Positions 46,501-59,865 of a DNA stretch of 64,000 nucleotides are shown here, piece after piece (the stretch's first letter is position 1; the number at the start of each line of letters is the position of its first letter). The notes under the pieces were generated by a model. That model was not told the DNA's origin. It was given only the letters and a program-made list of their open reading frames with translations, and did no database searches. The DNA is from Anniella stebbinsi (Eukaryota; Chordata; Lepidosauria; Squamata; Anniellidae), in NCBI GenBank assembly GCA_029215795.1, contig JARDYH010000001.1, forward strand, positions 14,035,501 to 14,099,500, in the 5' to 3' direction. Made by a program: the position numbers and the translations under genes.

Positions 46501-48333
46501 AGGAGTTTGCTGTTGAGTTTTAGTGGCAATCTGTTAAAGAAGGCTAAAATAGAAAAATCCAGCTTGAAAACAGTTTGCTGCTAAAATTCAGTGACAAATT
46601 ATCATTTTTTTTGCCTCCCTCAAGCTTTTGGGTGGAGCAGGGGTCTCACCGGGGGTGGGGGATGGGAGGGAGGGAGAGAAAAGGAGCCACATGAAGTCTG
46701 TGTGTTCCCACCCCTGCTCTGCATATTTGTTCAGAAGTAAATCTGTGAGACATAAATACACTTATCTGGGAATAGATTTGCAGGCGAAAATGGCACACCC
46801 TAGAACAGCCATAAAATTTATTATAATCTGTTCTTCCTGTAATAGGGTTGCCAATGTTTGTAGCTTTCTTTTCAACAGGGGTTTGGAACTACAGCAATGA
46901 GCATGTATGTGATCATGTTTCAGTTCCATCATAACATGAAAAAAACTTTACCTATCTACTTTGGTAAATCAAACCTCTGAAAGGCACAGGAGCAGTGAAA
47001 GAATTTGACAACCAGTGAAAGAATTAGGCCTCTTAAAGCCTATTCAAGATGCTTCCTGCTTTAAAGGATTGCCAACTTTTCACCCAGCTCATCTAGTTGT
47101 CCCACTAGTATCAGTGTGATCTGCAGCAATTAGCTGCTGATATTTATTTCTATGCTAATTAAAAGGATAGGAACAGGGTAACTGTGCGTCTTTCCTTGCC
47201 ATTTGGCAACCTTGTCCTGAAAAGACCCTTGCTGCTTTCTTTCATTTTTCCTCCTAAGTAAACATCATCCTCCCATCTGTTCTCGCTATCCCTCCCCTCC
47301 CCAGTGTACTGATCATTTCCTAATGCCTACAGGGCTTATCTGTATGATAAGGAACTATAGTTTAGGATTGTTGCATTTCAGAGGTAGGAGATCATGTGCT
47401 CTGTGATGGTGGAAAGCTAGCATGGAAATCTACACTTTACCTTTCTCCCAGTGTGCTAGCTCTGTACATGGGAATATTTTTACATGAGTAAATATTCAAA
47501 GATACATCCTTCCATTGCATGTTAAAGTGGTTCAGTCCCAGGAATTGGCTGTATGCATTTTCTGAACCTATAGATTACCCCCAGAAGCATAGGGAATGTT
47601 GTGTTTGGGCCATTTAGTACTTATTCTGCGGTCACGACCACTTCCTTTTGATGCTTTTGTGCCACTAGCAGATATTAGTCTTCTACTATAACTGTCCAAG
47701 GGTTGAGAGCTCAGTTGCTTCTGGCATATTGAAATGTTCTGGATTTTAGAATTGTGTTGTTTGTTAATGGTTCTTCAACAAAGGGCTTAGTATTGCTTAT
47801 ATGTAGGTTTGGTAAGTGTAAAAAAGGGTGGTTTTTAAAAGAAGTCTTAATTACCTTTCTGCCAAATTAGGCACCCCAAAAGGTATACAAATCTCCAAGT
47901 AAATATAAAGACTAGTACCTTTTAATTAAGGCTTGGAAACAAACTGGGCATGAAGACTGTTACAAGAACGCTGGTGTCAGACAAATGGATGTATGTAGAT
48001 CATTTTGTGTCAGCTTTGCAGGTGATGAAGCATTTGGCTGATTATATTAGGGAAATAACAATCAGGTTCCTATTAGGAATCTTAATCTAGAATATTTTTT
48101 TTAATGGAGTGGTAAGCTTCAAGAGTTGCAAACTTTGGCAGTCCTTGAATGATTTTTGGCTGCCACCAGTCCTTATTACTCCACTATTTGCACGGACTTT
48201 GGGAAGGGAAGGGGTCAATCTTTTATGTGCTAGGCTTTGCAAAAAAATCATAAATATTGCACCCGTCCCCCCGGTTTCACTCCATATTTCACTTCTTGCT
48301 GGCTACAAGAAAGTTATGGCAGCCCCTAAAAAT

Positions 48334-48395
48334 AATGTTTCTGGATTTCTCTCAGGCATTTGGCAATGTTTCTGGATTTCTCTCAGGCATTTGGC
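48334..48395 (+). repeat. Perfect 31-bp tandem duplication
   Basis: Two identical adjacent units (48334-48364 and 48365-48395) of aatgtttctggatttctctc, aggcatttggc. It appears recent. Confidence 0.95.
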
Positions 48396-48409
48396 AATAT
48401 CTTAGGAGC

Positions 48410-48606
48410 CTGGGTTTGTTTTGTTTTGTTTTTGTAGCTTTCTGAAGTGTTGAAGTGGTTTTTAAATGTACAGATTGTGTGTATGTTGTATGTTTTTACT
48501 GTTTTAATTTTTGTATATTGTTTTTAATTGTTTTTAATCCTTTGTAAACCGCCCAGAGAGCTTCGGCTATGGGGCGATATACAAATGTAATAAATAAATA
48601 AAATAA
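48410..48606 (+). mobile_element. L2 3'-UTR tail
   Basis: A T-rich lead followed by gtaaaccgcccagagagctt, cggctatggggcgatatac and aaatgtaataaataaataaa. It is the standard L2 3' end of this genome. Confidence 0.82.
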
Positions 48607-49254
48607 ATTTATGAAACCCCCAGTTTGTTTGGCATTCCTGCCTATTGTCCATGATAGATGGAATTGATGGGAGTTGAAGTATAAAACATATGGAGGGCAC
48701 CAGGTTGGAGAAGTCTAAAAAGGTTAGGAGGCTAAACGCTTTTACTGCTCCACTTGAGCTAATTTTCGTAGTCTATTCATATAGTTAGCTTGAGTTTAGA
48801 TGCTCCTGAAATGAACATTTTTATAAGCTCTTACCTTCTATGTGACAAAAATTTGAAGAATGTTCATCAGGTTGAACAACGGGCAGTACTCCTAGTAAAA
48901 CCTTAGTGTCGCTTTTGCAAATCTGTGTTTTTTCTAGAGAGTATAATTAGGTCATTTGTTCTCATGTCAGTTGCATAATTAGTGGCTAAGCAAAGTATAA
49001 CCTATGGTGATTGGTGTACAGTTCTGTTCTCCCACATTCTTGTGTCTGTGGCTTGGTGTTTTTAGAAACTGTAGGTCTGGTTTGCTCAGAAAAGCTGCCC
49101 AGCTCTTTCTCGCTGTTGTGGCTTTCCTCATTTTGTGTATTGTTGCTAGTTCTGTGGAGACTCCTAGTGGGCAATTGGGATTAATTCCATGTAGTTGTAT
49201 TCACTGCCACTGAATTTAATAAGAGACAATCTTTGACCCAGAATTGTTGTTTTA

Positions 49255-49405
49255 AAGGATATTGTAATTATAACTTGTTTTTATGCTTTATGGTTTAAAA
49301 TTTTGTATATCAGTGTTTTTAATGTTCAGTGTTGTTAATTTTTGTAAACCGCCCAGAGAGCTTGCTATGGGACGGTATATAAATGGAATAAAACAAATAA
49401 AACTT
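49255..49405 (+). mobile_element. L2 3'-UTR tail
   Basis: gtaaaccgcccagagagctt, gctatgggacggtatataa and atggaataaaacaaataa. It is a second, nearby copy of the same 3' end. Confidence 0.8.
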
Positions 49406-51333
49406 TTGTATTTGAGATGGTTTTACCGGTTAGTAATGTACCATTTCTATGGGTATTAGCAAATTTCTTGCATACTACCTGATTCATGTGTTCTACACAA
49501 TTTGAAATTTAACAATGCATGCTCTTTAAGTAGCAAATGAAAGCCAGGAAAAAAAAATGCAAGCTTTCACATCTGCAGTCCACTCCCTCCCCTGCTAAAC
49601 AATGGGACAAAATAATTTTTTTAGTTGCTATGATGGAAGGACTGCAGAGTGCTGAAATCATGTTATAGTTCCTTTTCAGACCAGTCCTTAGTTTGAATGT
49701 ACTGCATAGAGAAATGGACAACATTTAGACAGAGATTCTTTGCTTAATGTGATCTATTTCAGGATGTGCAGACATTCAGTTTCATAAAAGGTTAGGAAAA
49801 GTCGCAGCATGATGTTTTTCACTAGCTTGTAGAATAAAGATGAATTTTAAATCAAATTTCGTCATCTCAGTTTTGCAACTAGAACAAGATTAGGGTTCAA
49901 ACTATTAATGGAACTAAACTTCAATAAAAGTCATACTTCAAGGACACTAGCTGCAATAATTGACTGCTTACAGCTTGAATTATGTATGTTTTCACATGGC
50001 GACATTGAATGAACACTAAAAACTTGTTTTCCTGTTATAGTGAATAGTCATAGTTATAGTCATAGTGAAAAGCAAGAAAACACAATTTGTATTGTTATAG
50101 CTTTTTTCCCTTGTTTGCTAAAAAGTGAAGTATCAATCTATGTACACTTTAAATCAGTGTATAAAACATACCAGAACCTGTTGCTCAGATGAACGGCCTG
50201 ATCCCTAATACATTTATTCAGAAGTAATTCTTAGAATTCAGTGGGAAGTGCTTACTTTTGAGAGAGTTTAGGTCTAAGGTTAGAATTCAGCACATGTTCA
50301 AAAGACGGAACTGTCAAAAAAGTAGTGTTGTATTGTGTGTGTTTTTAAAACATTGAATTTTGAGCTCAGGGTCCATAATGTGGAAAAGAAGAGAATCTTA
50401 ATTCCAGAATATGTTAATCATTGCCATGTGTGTATCTGAGAGAGCACTAATCAAAGTAAATAAAACAATCGCTGGATGCACCTTGGGTGAGCATAAGTAC
50501 CTCCTGATTACCATAGCATATGCTAAAGTTTCATCCAGAATGACTCTCAGAGTAAACGTTTCTATTAACAACGTAAAGAGGTAGTCACTTAAGCAAACGT
50601 TCCCTTGAGTCATTTTATTTTTATGATAAATCATGGGAAGTATTTGTGAAGATACAGCTGCATCATATTTTGAAGGACTTTACATTTTTTATGTCCTCTA
50701 TCAGGTAAGCGTAAAAGATTACTGACCAGGGATTACAAACTCAAGGAAAGCGGCTGTTTAAAGGACTTCAGTGTCAGTTGGATCATTGTTCAAATTATGT
50801 TCTGCCAAGAAAAACAAGGGTTGGAAAAAGCTAACCTTTATACAGTCGTCATATCATCTTGGATCTCATTGTCAAACTTTCTTCATGGTTTTGGAGCACC
50901 TGGGTGATCAAAATGGTGTGGACCATAATGCCACTTAGGCAGTTTATTTGGTTGGAGCCTCTTCCTTTATTAGCTATAAATATTTTGTTTTAAGTTGAAT
51001 TCAGGAAACATTTTACATCAATAAATGAAGTACGTTATTTATTTATTCATTCAATGGACTAAAGTACTTCAGTAAAATGTAATGCTTTGAATTAGCTTTT
51101 TGTTTCTCTTCCAACTCCCAAGTTCTTATTCTCTTTATGTTTATGCAGCCCTCTCTTCATTGATAATGGTTACAGCTGGAAAATTAAATGTCAAGTAGGT
51201 GGGATTAGAATGATGAGATATATTATTGTCAAGAACAAGATTTTGAAATATATGAAAAGTGGCGGCTTTACATTAAATTTAAAAAGCGTGTTGGGTAACA
51301 CACTTTTTCCCCTTGTTTTCTTGATTTGAATAG

Positions 51334-51366
51334 AACCTTCAGATAAAAACTTTGGCAGATGATGTG
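51334..51366 (+). CDS. DIAPH2: DIAPH2 exon 2, 33-nt microexon (residues 39-49)
   Basis: This very short exon encodes NLQIKTLADDV. I recall human DIAPH2 having NIQIKTLADDV directly after KNKPKL, so the identification is strong even at 11 codons. It is bounded by an acceptor with a long pyrimidine tract ending in tag and by a gtaaga donor. Both junctions are phase 0, so skipping would keep the frame and remove 11 residues. The segment lies in the N-terminal tail before the GTPase-binding domain. It lies 17 kb downstream of exon 1 and 1.6 kb upstream of exon 3. Confidence 0.93.
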
Positions 51367-53010
51367 GTAAGATTCTCATGTGCTGGGTTTGTATTTATCT
51401 CTAGTGCATGCTGCTTGTATTGCATAAAAGTAACTGTGGATAGTGAAACGTTTGACCCTGAAGCACCCTAGAGCAGTGGTGGCTGATTTTCTTGGAAAAT
51501 TCACTGCAAGCCAAATCCAGAGTCTGAGATAGTACTAGCCCTCCATGCTTTGGTGTGTTTTTTCACTCTAGTCTACTAAGGTGGGGTGCAGGCAGTTCTG
51601 TAGCCTTGCTTGATTCTACATTGTATCCTGGTGCATGAACTGTATGGCTCCTATCAAACTGTGCCACCAATACCTGGTGCCTGTACTGCTTGTGGCAAGT
51701 GCGGTACACTTTCACCACCTATGTTCTAGCCTAGAGCATATTTTAATAAATTTATTGTATGTACAATTTATCAGATATTGCACCTTGTCTTCTTTAGAGA
51801 AGTTGGCCATTGCAATTTTGCATTCTACATGCATGGCGAGCAGGGTGGAGAGCAGTTCACATAAAGTCCCAGTATAAACTTCCCTCACTTCCTAAACTGC
51901 ATCCAGGGCCAAGCAATTCATTTCAGGCTGAATATCTTCCCTGCCTCCCCTAGGAGCATTCAGCATTCTTTTCTTCCCTTGACCCATGTTGTATAGGATA
52001 TGATTAGGAGAAGCAGAAGTAGAGACTGTTCTTTTGTACTAATATGCAAGCATGCATGCACTGTTGAAAGGGAGAAGAAATTGACTAAACCATTCTACCT
52101 GCAATATTGAGCCTCTTAGTGTTACCATCAACTAATGCCTGTTAAGCTTGCAAAAGGTCTGTCTGGAAGCAGTATAACAGCTAACTTGTTTGTATAATGG
52201 TGAACGCTAAAAAAGAGACTGTACTTAAGCCCTGTGATGACTTTTAAGATGCTTTGACTCAAGCCTCTCATGAACAACATAAACTAATTCTTGACTTTGC
52301 CAGTCTAAAAGTCCTCTGGTTTGTGGAGAATTGGATGCTCTTGTTAGGCTGTGGTATATAAATATCCTTCCAGGCAGGGCTGCATGTACACTGTGATTCT
52401 GTGAATGTATTACACAAACGGCGAATCTAGAGTTGAATACAGAACTGAGCATCTTCAACCTTAGTTTTTGTTTTTATAAATGAGGCTGGTTTCTAGCTTA
52501 AAGGCCCAAAACGTTGTCTTCAAAGAAGGAGGGCAATGTCTGCTGAAATCTAGTGAGAGTTCCTGCTTTTCCTTTTGACTAGGAGAAAAAGAATTTTATG
52601 CACAATAAGCTTTTGTTCAGTTAATATAATTCATGCAGATTTAGAACTTAGCCTTTTCACTTAAAATTTAAGTTAGTTGTGCAGACTGTGGAGACTCTGA
52701 ACATACAAAAGGACTAAATGCAGCCCTGGTTCTAGAAAAGTGATATCTACATACCACATTTTTGGCCTAATATTGCATCTGTTTTAAAGACATGAATTGT
52801 AGGCTGTACTTTCGTGTAGAAAGATATCATTTTTGAATGGAACAAACTCTGTGGCTAGATGAAAAAAAGCACTTGGAGTACAGTCTCAGAATTGTATGGC
52901 TTAACTAACTTTGGCATGAATATTGGTGTTGTCTTAGCATGTGAAGTAAAAAATAAATACCTCTCTTACACAACAACACTTACAGAAAACATTTCTTTTT
53001 TTTCCTGCAG
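51367..53010 (+). other. DIAPH2: DIAPH2 intron 2
   Basis: This 1.6-kb intron begins gtaaga and ends with a pyrimidine tract and tttcctgcag. It is AT-rich. Apart from a possible hAT-like terminus near 51475 (gagcagtggtggctg), I see no structured feature in it. Confidence 0.9.
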
Positions 53011-53187
53011 CGTGACAGAATAACCAGTTTTAGGAAATCAGGTGTCAAAAAGGAGAAACTTCTCATTCAACACCCCATTGACTCTCAGCCCTCTATAAAT
53101 GAATTGCCAGTGGCTCAGCCACTGTGTGATGAACGTTCAGTGAATTTATCAGAAAAAGAAGTTATGGACCTTTTTGAAAAAATGATG
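53011..53187 (+). CDS. DIAPH2: DIAPH2 exon 3 (residues 50-108)
   Basis: This exon has 59 codons and is phase 0 at both ends. It starts RDRITSFRKS and continues with a basic KKEKLLIQHPIDSQ block, a variable linker, and an acidic/leucine segment ending NLSEKEVMDLFEKMM. RDRITSFRKS, the IQHPIDSQ block and the final LSEKEV.DLFEKMM correspond closely to mammalian DIAPH2 as I recall it. The linker around residues 76-92 differs. Family knowledge: the basic stretch precedes the GTPase-binding domain, and the DLFEKMM helix begins the GBD that binds active Rho and packs against the C-terminal DAD in the autoinhibited formin. The exon is flanked by tttcctgcag and gtaagg. It is too intact, with canonical splice sites on both sides, to be a processed pseudogene. 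Confidence 0.97.
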
Positions 53188-55559
53188 GTAAGGTTTTTGC
53201 TCAACAGGCATGTATATGAATTATGAATAATACACAAAGAAAGGCTTCTGTGTTACTATTGTCTTCATAATTTTTAGTTGTTGAGCTTCTAAGCAAAATT
53301 ATTAATCCTCACCCCAATACAGATGCAGCCACTAATTAAATAATGAAGGGGGGTGAGATGAATTTGTGTGTGAGCACTCCAACATAAGTTTGAATTTGGG
53401 CTGGAAAACACATTTTAGTTGCTATGGGGGATGCTGCTGAAAATGGCTTCCCTGTGAGCTCTTCACATTCTGAGTAGCCTAGAGTGGGTGGTGGATGGAC
53501 GATTGTCAATGCATTAATCATGTGGTTGAGTGAATTTGCATATTATGGCTGGAGAGTTATTGTCACAGGGAGGCCATTTTCAATGGCTTCCCTATAACCA
53601 CTGTAATATATTCCAACTCCAAGCACTGAAGTAATAGTCATAATATTTGTTTATGTTTACTGGACTAAACTCATCTTGAAGTAAAATTTTGTTTGGATGG
53701 AAGTCTTCAACCCGGTAAAGCCAAATTCTGTCAGTTACTCCCTGATGGAAATTACAGTGCACAGAACAGCCTTAAATTTGGGGGCAGAAACATTGTAGAA
53801 GACCTGAAGGCTGCTTTGGTAAACTGTACACTTTTTATTGTAACCTTTCCAGAAGTTAAGACATGTTATCCTGTTGTAGCAAAAACAAAGACTTCTGTCC
53901 CCATAGAGACTAACAAATTTATTGTGGCATAAGCTTTGATGGATTACAGTCTGTTTCATCAGATGCATAAAGCACTGTCCTGAGCTATATCAAGATAGTT
54001 TTTTTTTAAAAAAAATCATCACACTATATTGGATTGCCCAATCCAAAGATATTTTTGTATCAGCAACAGCTGTTTTGTGAATGGGCATTGTTAATAAAGT
54101 GACTGTTCACACCTCAAAATATGTTGTAGAGGTGGAAATAGGTGCAGAAAAAGGCAATCAAAGTAATGGAGCAGCTGGAGCAATTCCTCTATGAGGAAAA
54201 CTTAGAAAAGAGATGAATAAGGGGAAACATGATCGGGTCTATAAAAGAATGCATGGCATGGAGAAAGTGGATAGGGAAATAATTTTCTTTCTCTCTTAAT
54301 ACTAGAGCTCAGGGTTATCCAATTAAGCTGAGAGGTGGGAGATTCAGGATAGATGAATGGAAGTGCTTCTTTACACAGCAAAAAGTCAAACTGTGAAATT
54401 TGCTTCCACAAGACGTAGTGATAGTCAGAAACATGGAGAGCTTTTAGAGAGGATTAGACCAATTTGGAGGATAGGTTAGCAATGCCTCCAGTTTCAGAAA
54501 CAGTATGTTTCAGAATATCAGTTGCTGGAGAACATGAGCAGAAACGTGTAGACTTCCCATCTGGGTGGCCATTGTGGGAACAGAATGTTGGACTCGATAA
54601 ACTTTTGATCCAGAAAGTATCTTCAGACGTATTTTCCGCATTTCATTTCCCTCTAACCTTACTCCACCCACCACCAACCTGTATCTAAATATTGCACTTA
54701 ATGCCATAATACATTTGTTAGACTTTAAGGTGCCACAAGACTCTGTTGTTTTTATTTTAGTGTAAATTGCTGTATTTGCTATTTCAGACATTTAAAAAAG
54801 TACAAGCACCTATGCAAATATGAAAGCTAGGTATAATTCTAGTTTTGAGATGGCAATAGTGTAATTTCTTTATCTAGTCATCCTGGGACAGAACAGTACT
54901 TGCTTCCTTACTGGAAATGCCAAAGTGGAAGGCTATATGTCTTTAGCTCTTGAACAAGGAGTTATGTCAACTCATTTTTCCATGTTAACTTGCCATAATG
55001 TAGTAGAAATGCCATGTTTTAATCTGCAATTAATTATTTAGGTAATTCATCATACTGCTTGACTTGATGCTTTATGCAAATAGCAGACCCTTTTCTCCTT
55101 TACTGAAGTGCAAGCTCTTCTCTGAAAGTCAATTGGAATACAATTCTTTGCACTTAAATATTCCATTTCACTTATTTTCTGTTTGCATAATGCAAAGCTG
55201 AAGAAACAGAGTATCCTAAAAACAAATGCATGTATCTGCCCCCTCAAAATCCCTATGAATGGTGGACATCTGGAAATATAGATTCTAACCTTGTTTAGTA
55301 AATGCTGTTGCTCAGCTTTGTGTATGTGTGTAATCCCCCCCCCCCAACTATAAATGAAAAGAGTTTGAGGAATGTGTTAAAGCTACTCCTATAAACTGAT
55401 AGCTTAGGATAATGATGTAAAATAGCCTGTCGGAAGTAAACCAGTCATCCCTGTTCTCTTTAAACGTAGAGCAATTCTTTTCATCTGTAGTCATGAAGAT
55501 TAACTAAAACTATGCAATAATAATCCAATCTTGGCAATGTTATGCCTATTTATTTACAG
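53188..55559 (+). other. DIAPH2: DIAPH2 intron 3
   Basis: This 2.4-kb intron begins gtaagg and ends tatttacag. It holds a fragment of an old interspersed repeat near 53900-53985 (motif gactaacaaatttattgtgg), a CR1-like LINE fragment at about 54115-54620, and another piece of the gttagacttt/aaggtgccac repeat near 54715-54765. Confidence 0.9.
54115..54620 (+). mobile_element. CR1-like LINE 3' fragment in intron 3
   Basis: A decayed + strand frame with cagaaaaaggcaatcaaagt, acatgatcgggtctataaaa, gtccaattaagctgag-like and cttctttacacagc segments, then ggccattgtgggaacagaat and gttggactcgataaactttt. This is the order of a CR1-type ORF2 end plus 3' UTR. It is old. Confidence 0.68.
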
Positions 55560-55664
55560 GAAGACATGAACCTGAATGAAGAACGAAAAGCTCCTTTACG
55601 GAATAAGGACTTGACCACAAAACGCGAGATGGTTGTCCAGTACATTTCTGCAACTGCCAAATCT
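55560..55664 (+). CDS. DIAPH2: DIAPH2 exon 4 (residues 109-143, GTPase-binding domain)
   Basis: This exon has 35 codons and is phase 0 at both ends. It reads EDMNLNEERKAPLRNKDL, then TTKREMVVQYISATAKS. The EDMNLNEE.KAPLR.KD and KREMVVQYI blocks are hallmarks of the first part of the Diaphanous GTPase-binding domain, where active Rho binds and relieves autoinhibition. DIAPH2 rather than DIAPH3 is supported by RNKD..TKREMVVQYISATAKS. The exon lies between a tatttacag acceptor and a gtaagt donor. The next expected DIAPH2 segment, which in mammals I recall starting GGLKNSKHE, is not present before the right edge, so the gene continues outside the window. Confidence 0.97.
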
Positions 55665-56161
55665 GTAAGTAGGAAGCTTCCCCCCAAAAGATAGGTCAGG
55701 CTAATACTCTTAAGATCATCTGCAGTTTTCAACTTAAATCTTCAGATTTCTGCTTCAATTTATCCTTCCTAGAGTGCTTACAAAGCTTTCTTCATCAAAT
55801 CCTTTGAAATGCCTTGAACGATGGATAAAAGCCTTAATTAGAATGTATTACATATCTCACAACTGCTTGGTAATCTGAAACATGATGCTGTCTTTACTGT
55901 AAACCAATAAGTATCCTAAATCCACTGCTCCAGAATAATCATCAAGGCTTTTCACAGTATCTCCCTCATGGTTAATAGCACAAACCTGGAGATGCTGATA
56001 GTAGTTTTAAAACAAGGTATAAAGGTATCTGAACTTTCAGACCATGTTATTTCCTACTGACTGATGTCCTGTGTTCAGTACTATTGAAAATAAAGGCTGA
56101 TATCAAAGAGCCACATTGTTACTTCTGAGCATGCAGTGTGGCTTCCAGATTCATTCATTCC

Positions 56162-56400
56162 AGTGTGGTGTAGTGGCTAAAGTGATGGACTGGGAGTCGG
56201 GAGATCTGGGTTCTAGTCCCCACTTGGCCATGAAAACCCACTGGGTGACTTTGGATCAGTCACAGACTCTCAGCCCAACCTACGTCACAGGGTTGTTGTT
56301 GTGAGGATAAAATGGAGAGGAGGGTTATTATGTACACAGCCTTGGGTTCCTTGGAGGAAAAAAGGTGGGATATAAATGCAATAATTAATTAATTAATTAA
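56162..56400 (+). mobile_element. tRNA-derived SINE (family A), well preserved
   Basis: The head agtgtggtgtagtggctaaa, B-box-like gggttctagtcccc, the body cactgggtgactttggatca, gactctcagcccaacctac and ggataaaatggagaggag, and the end ggaaaaaaggtgggatataa with a (TTAA)n tail at 56383-56400. It is the least diverged copy of this family here and a good reference for it. Confidence 0.9.
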
Positions 56401-56845
56401 ATTCATTCCAAGGGCAGTTCCACTTACTGCCCAATAGGACTATTTTACTAAATTACCTGATGCAACAAAGCCCCTTTTGCTCATGCTGTAAGGGTTCTTT
56501 GAACTTGACCAATTATTCTGCGATACAGAATAATGCTGAACGATTAACACATGAAGATTTAGTGTTAATATATTTCAGTGACTTAACAAGTGCCGTGGTT
56601 GCCCTGATTGGATGTGTAGAATTCTACTTTGAAGCTTTCCTTCCTATGAAATAATTAGCTGCTTTTCAGACATTTAGGACAATATGTACTGTTAAGCAGG
56701 TGATCTATATTCTAGGCTTTGTTCTAGTGATATTCCAAGACTGAAAATGCTACGCTCTATGTGTGTCAAATTCATAAAAATACTATGATTACTCCATGCA
56801 TATTGGCTTTTGACAAGCATCAAGAGAACTCATAACATGTTCTTA

Positions 56846-57035
56846 GGAACATAAGAAACTGCTTTAGGTGGAGTCAGACTATAGGTCATTTAGCTCAGTA
56901 CTGTCAACACTGACTGGCAGCAGCTCTCCAGGGTTTCAGGCAGGATTCCTTCCTAGCCCTACCTGTAGATGATGGGATTGAACCTGGGATCTTTTGTGTG
57001 CAAAGTAGGTGCTCTACCACTGAGCTATGGCACCC
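56846..57035 (-). mobile_element. tRNA-derived SINE (family B), reverse
   Basis: It starts aggaacataagaaactgctt and ends gtgctctaccactgagctat, ggcaccc, the reverse of the SINE at 37107. The minus strand has a tagctcagtggtagagcac A-box region and ggttcaatccc as B box. Confidence 0.87.
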
Positions 57036-59865
57036 TTCCTAGGTGAAATGCTACTGTGTTGAGGTTCTCCCTTAATAGAAGGAGAGGAAGTATTTCATTT
57101 TTCACTGGGCCTAAGTTGTTTACCTATCTGCTGTTACCTTACCAGAAAGAAATGAATTTGTGATTCTAATATAACAGAGGAAGAGTATTTGTTAAAAAAA
57201 CGTGTCGTGTGTGGGCAAACTGACATCTTTATCATTGAATATGTTACTTAGAGAAGTGAGTGACACTACTTCGTGAGATTACTTCCAAGTATAAATACTT
57301 GGGATTCCAGCTTTAATCCAAAATTAGTTTGTGTGTGTGTGTTTTATAAGGAACAGCTTCCTTTGCACAGGATATACTTCCTTTAAAAACACATGTAGCA
57401 GTTGCAGGGAAACACCTGAACTTCGAATTCATTTGTTCCTTTGGCTCTTATGGCACTCCTTTACAAGCTGCTGCTGAATATCTACTTAAGCTGCGTATTA
57501 TTGTACTACAGGATCATACTAGCTGCATGTTTTCTAATTTGCCTTGCTTTCCAAGGGCAGAAATATGTTTCAAGTGATAAGTGAAATTTGCCACCAGGCT
57601 AATTTCAGTAGAATTACATATTTCATGGGGTTTTATTTTGAAATTCCAATGAATCCTTACTGAGTTTTGTACTCAGATTATTGTTCATAGTGAAGTGCTT
57701 TGGGAAACACAAGCTTGCATATTCAGTACTATTTTTCAAATACCTAAAGGCAGAAATATAACCATTCTACATAACTAAATCAGAATGCAAAATGCAGATA
57801 ATGGTACATGAATAATCATGTGTTTTATTAAAATGAAGTAGTAAATGAGATTATATTTGTGTTTGCCCACTTTGTTTATAAATGTAGAGTAGATGGGAGA
57901 GGACTTGAAAAGAACCATAAATACATAGTTGAGGGCATGAAGCAGTGTAGCAATATACAAACTTAAAACACATATAACTACATTTATTTGCAGTAACATG
58001 TTTTACTTGTTCTTTTAAGTGTCAAATGAAAACGTAAAGAACCGCAACTGCTTTATTTGTTAATCAGATTTCATGGATGTCTCTTTAAAATTCAGATTTG
58101 AAGGCATTACATCTTGCTCAGTGTAATGCAATCATGCAATTCACAGCTTCATTAAAAGAAATTCTAGGATTATAGACAGCATCAATATTTTGTTTGGCTT
58201 TTAGGAGTGTCATTGGTAAGGTTAATTTAAAAAAAAAATTGGGGGGGGAATCTGTTTGTGTAGAGTAAGATATCCGAAGACAGTATGTTAATAAAGTACT
58301 CATCTGCAGTTCAGACATGGATAATTAGATCAAGTATCTGGGTGCTTCCTCTCTCCCCATGTTCTGATACGAGCAGTAGAAAAGCAACTTCTTCAGTTTG
58401 ACTAATTTACTCTATGCAAGCTCTAACAGAGGATTGGTCAATGGTGCCCATCCTCACTGTCCCTTTTATGCAAAATCCTTGGTCCTGATTGGCTCTGTGG
58501 AGCTGGATCAGGACCATATATGGGAGTGAGGCAGAGCACTTCCCTAAGAGGCTTTGCCTCGCTGCCTGTGTCTAAATCCTTAATGCCAATTGCTGCCCTT
58601 AGAACTATAGGGAAATGTTATGAGCATACGGGCCTACTAGGCATGCTCAGAACGTTCCCCTTAGTTCTAAGGGCCTCAGGAGGTTGGTAGGCAGCACCAA
58701 CTGCTGCACAAAATGACACAGCTGGCTGGAGAGAGATGGGAAAGTGCATGGTGTGTGTGCTACTTGTAAGTAGGAAGAAATTGCTGATTGGGAGAGAGAT
58801 GGTGGTAGGATCAGCACCCTACGCACCCATAGAGTCCAGCCACCTCTAGTTATCAGACTTTAATAGGCAATGTTTCTTGCAAAAAATCAGCTGTAAAGTT
58901 TCCCACAAACTATATCTTACAGACTGGCTATAATGCTGTTTCAGAACGAAAGGAATAACAGGTTACAATGTGCAGTAGGCTTGCCATCAGTGCACACTAT
59001 AGGCTTGATACAGTGGCTCGTTTTGCATAATCACCGGGGTTTAAACTTGGCCTGTTGCTGGGTTTTTTTTAGGGTTGTTTCCCCCTAAGACAAGCCATGT
59101 TGCATGGGTTTGGCTCACCTAACAAGTAGTGCTCAGATAAGTAATTAGGCAAATGATGTCTGGCATGTACAAGCACACTATTGGTTTAAACACGCCATTG
59201 TTGATTATTCAAACTGCGGCGATTGTGCAAACTGGGTCATTGGCTGAGAGACAAATGTAGAAAAAATCTAGACAAATAACTATTAGGGATAACCACCAGG
59301 CCCCATTGAAATGCTTGATGGCTGGTCTGCAACCCACATACCATTTTAATACCCACAGTGTTCCTGATATAGTGTCACTCTTGACATTGTGGGAAGTTAA
59401 AATGGTGGCCTCCATGAGGCATTCTAGTTTTCTGAAACAGACTGTGGTACTATTGGTGCCAGCAGTTAAGCCCACCAGAGAGGGAAGTGGGGGGGACACC
59501 ACAGGACGCTTTGCCAGGCCTCCTCCCTCAAACCGCTACATTAGGGCAACAGGTTAATAAACTGAAAAGTGAAGCAGCCCTGTGTTTGCAACCAGATGGG
59601 GGAAAGAATTGTGAATTGGATGTGTCCATGTCAGTACTCTCAAAATCCCTGGCCTGCTTGTGTAATAGGGAGGAGACAGGGAAGAGAAACTGTAGACATT
59701 TGATAGTGAGTATAGCCTTACGGTTTGAAAATCAGGCCTTTGTAGACATGCTGGCTTTCTGTATTTCTTCCCCTACATGGCTGTGGTCCCTAGTCATGAA
59801 GGTTTTTAAAACCTAGTATGGGCTGGAACTATAACTGTGGGTTCATATCTTAAGGAAGGAGTGTC

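Larger units (their letters stand above)
34249..51333 (+). other. DIAPH2: DIAPH2 intron 1 (about 17 kb)
   Basis: The intron runs from the gtgagt donor of exon 1 to a pyrimidine-rich acceptor ending ttgaatag before the 33-nt exon 2. It contains the tail of the CpG island (to about 34560), several minus-strand LINE and SINE fragments between 34.7 and 39.3 kb, a tRNA-type SINE at 37107, L2 3' tails at 48.4 and 49.3 kb, a foldback element at 43440 and a 31-bp duplication at 48334. From about 39.3 to 48.3 kb and 49.4 to 51.3 kb I see mainly unannotatable AT-rich intronic DNA with short old repeat remnants. A repeat-poor, GC-richer block at about 42240-42700 might be regulatory, but I cannot show it. 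No additional coding exon is evident. Confidence 0.85.

Noticed and set aside
53011..55664. DIAPH1 or DIAPH3 instead of DIAPH2
   Set aside because: NLQIKTLADDV, RDRITSFRKS, IQHPIDSQ and TKREMVVQYISATAKS fit DIAPH2 as I recall it better than either paralogue.
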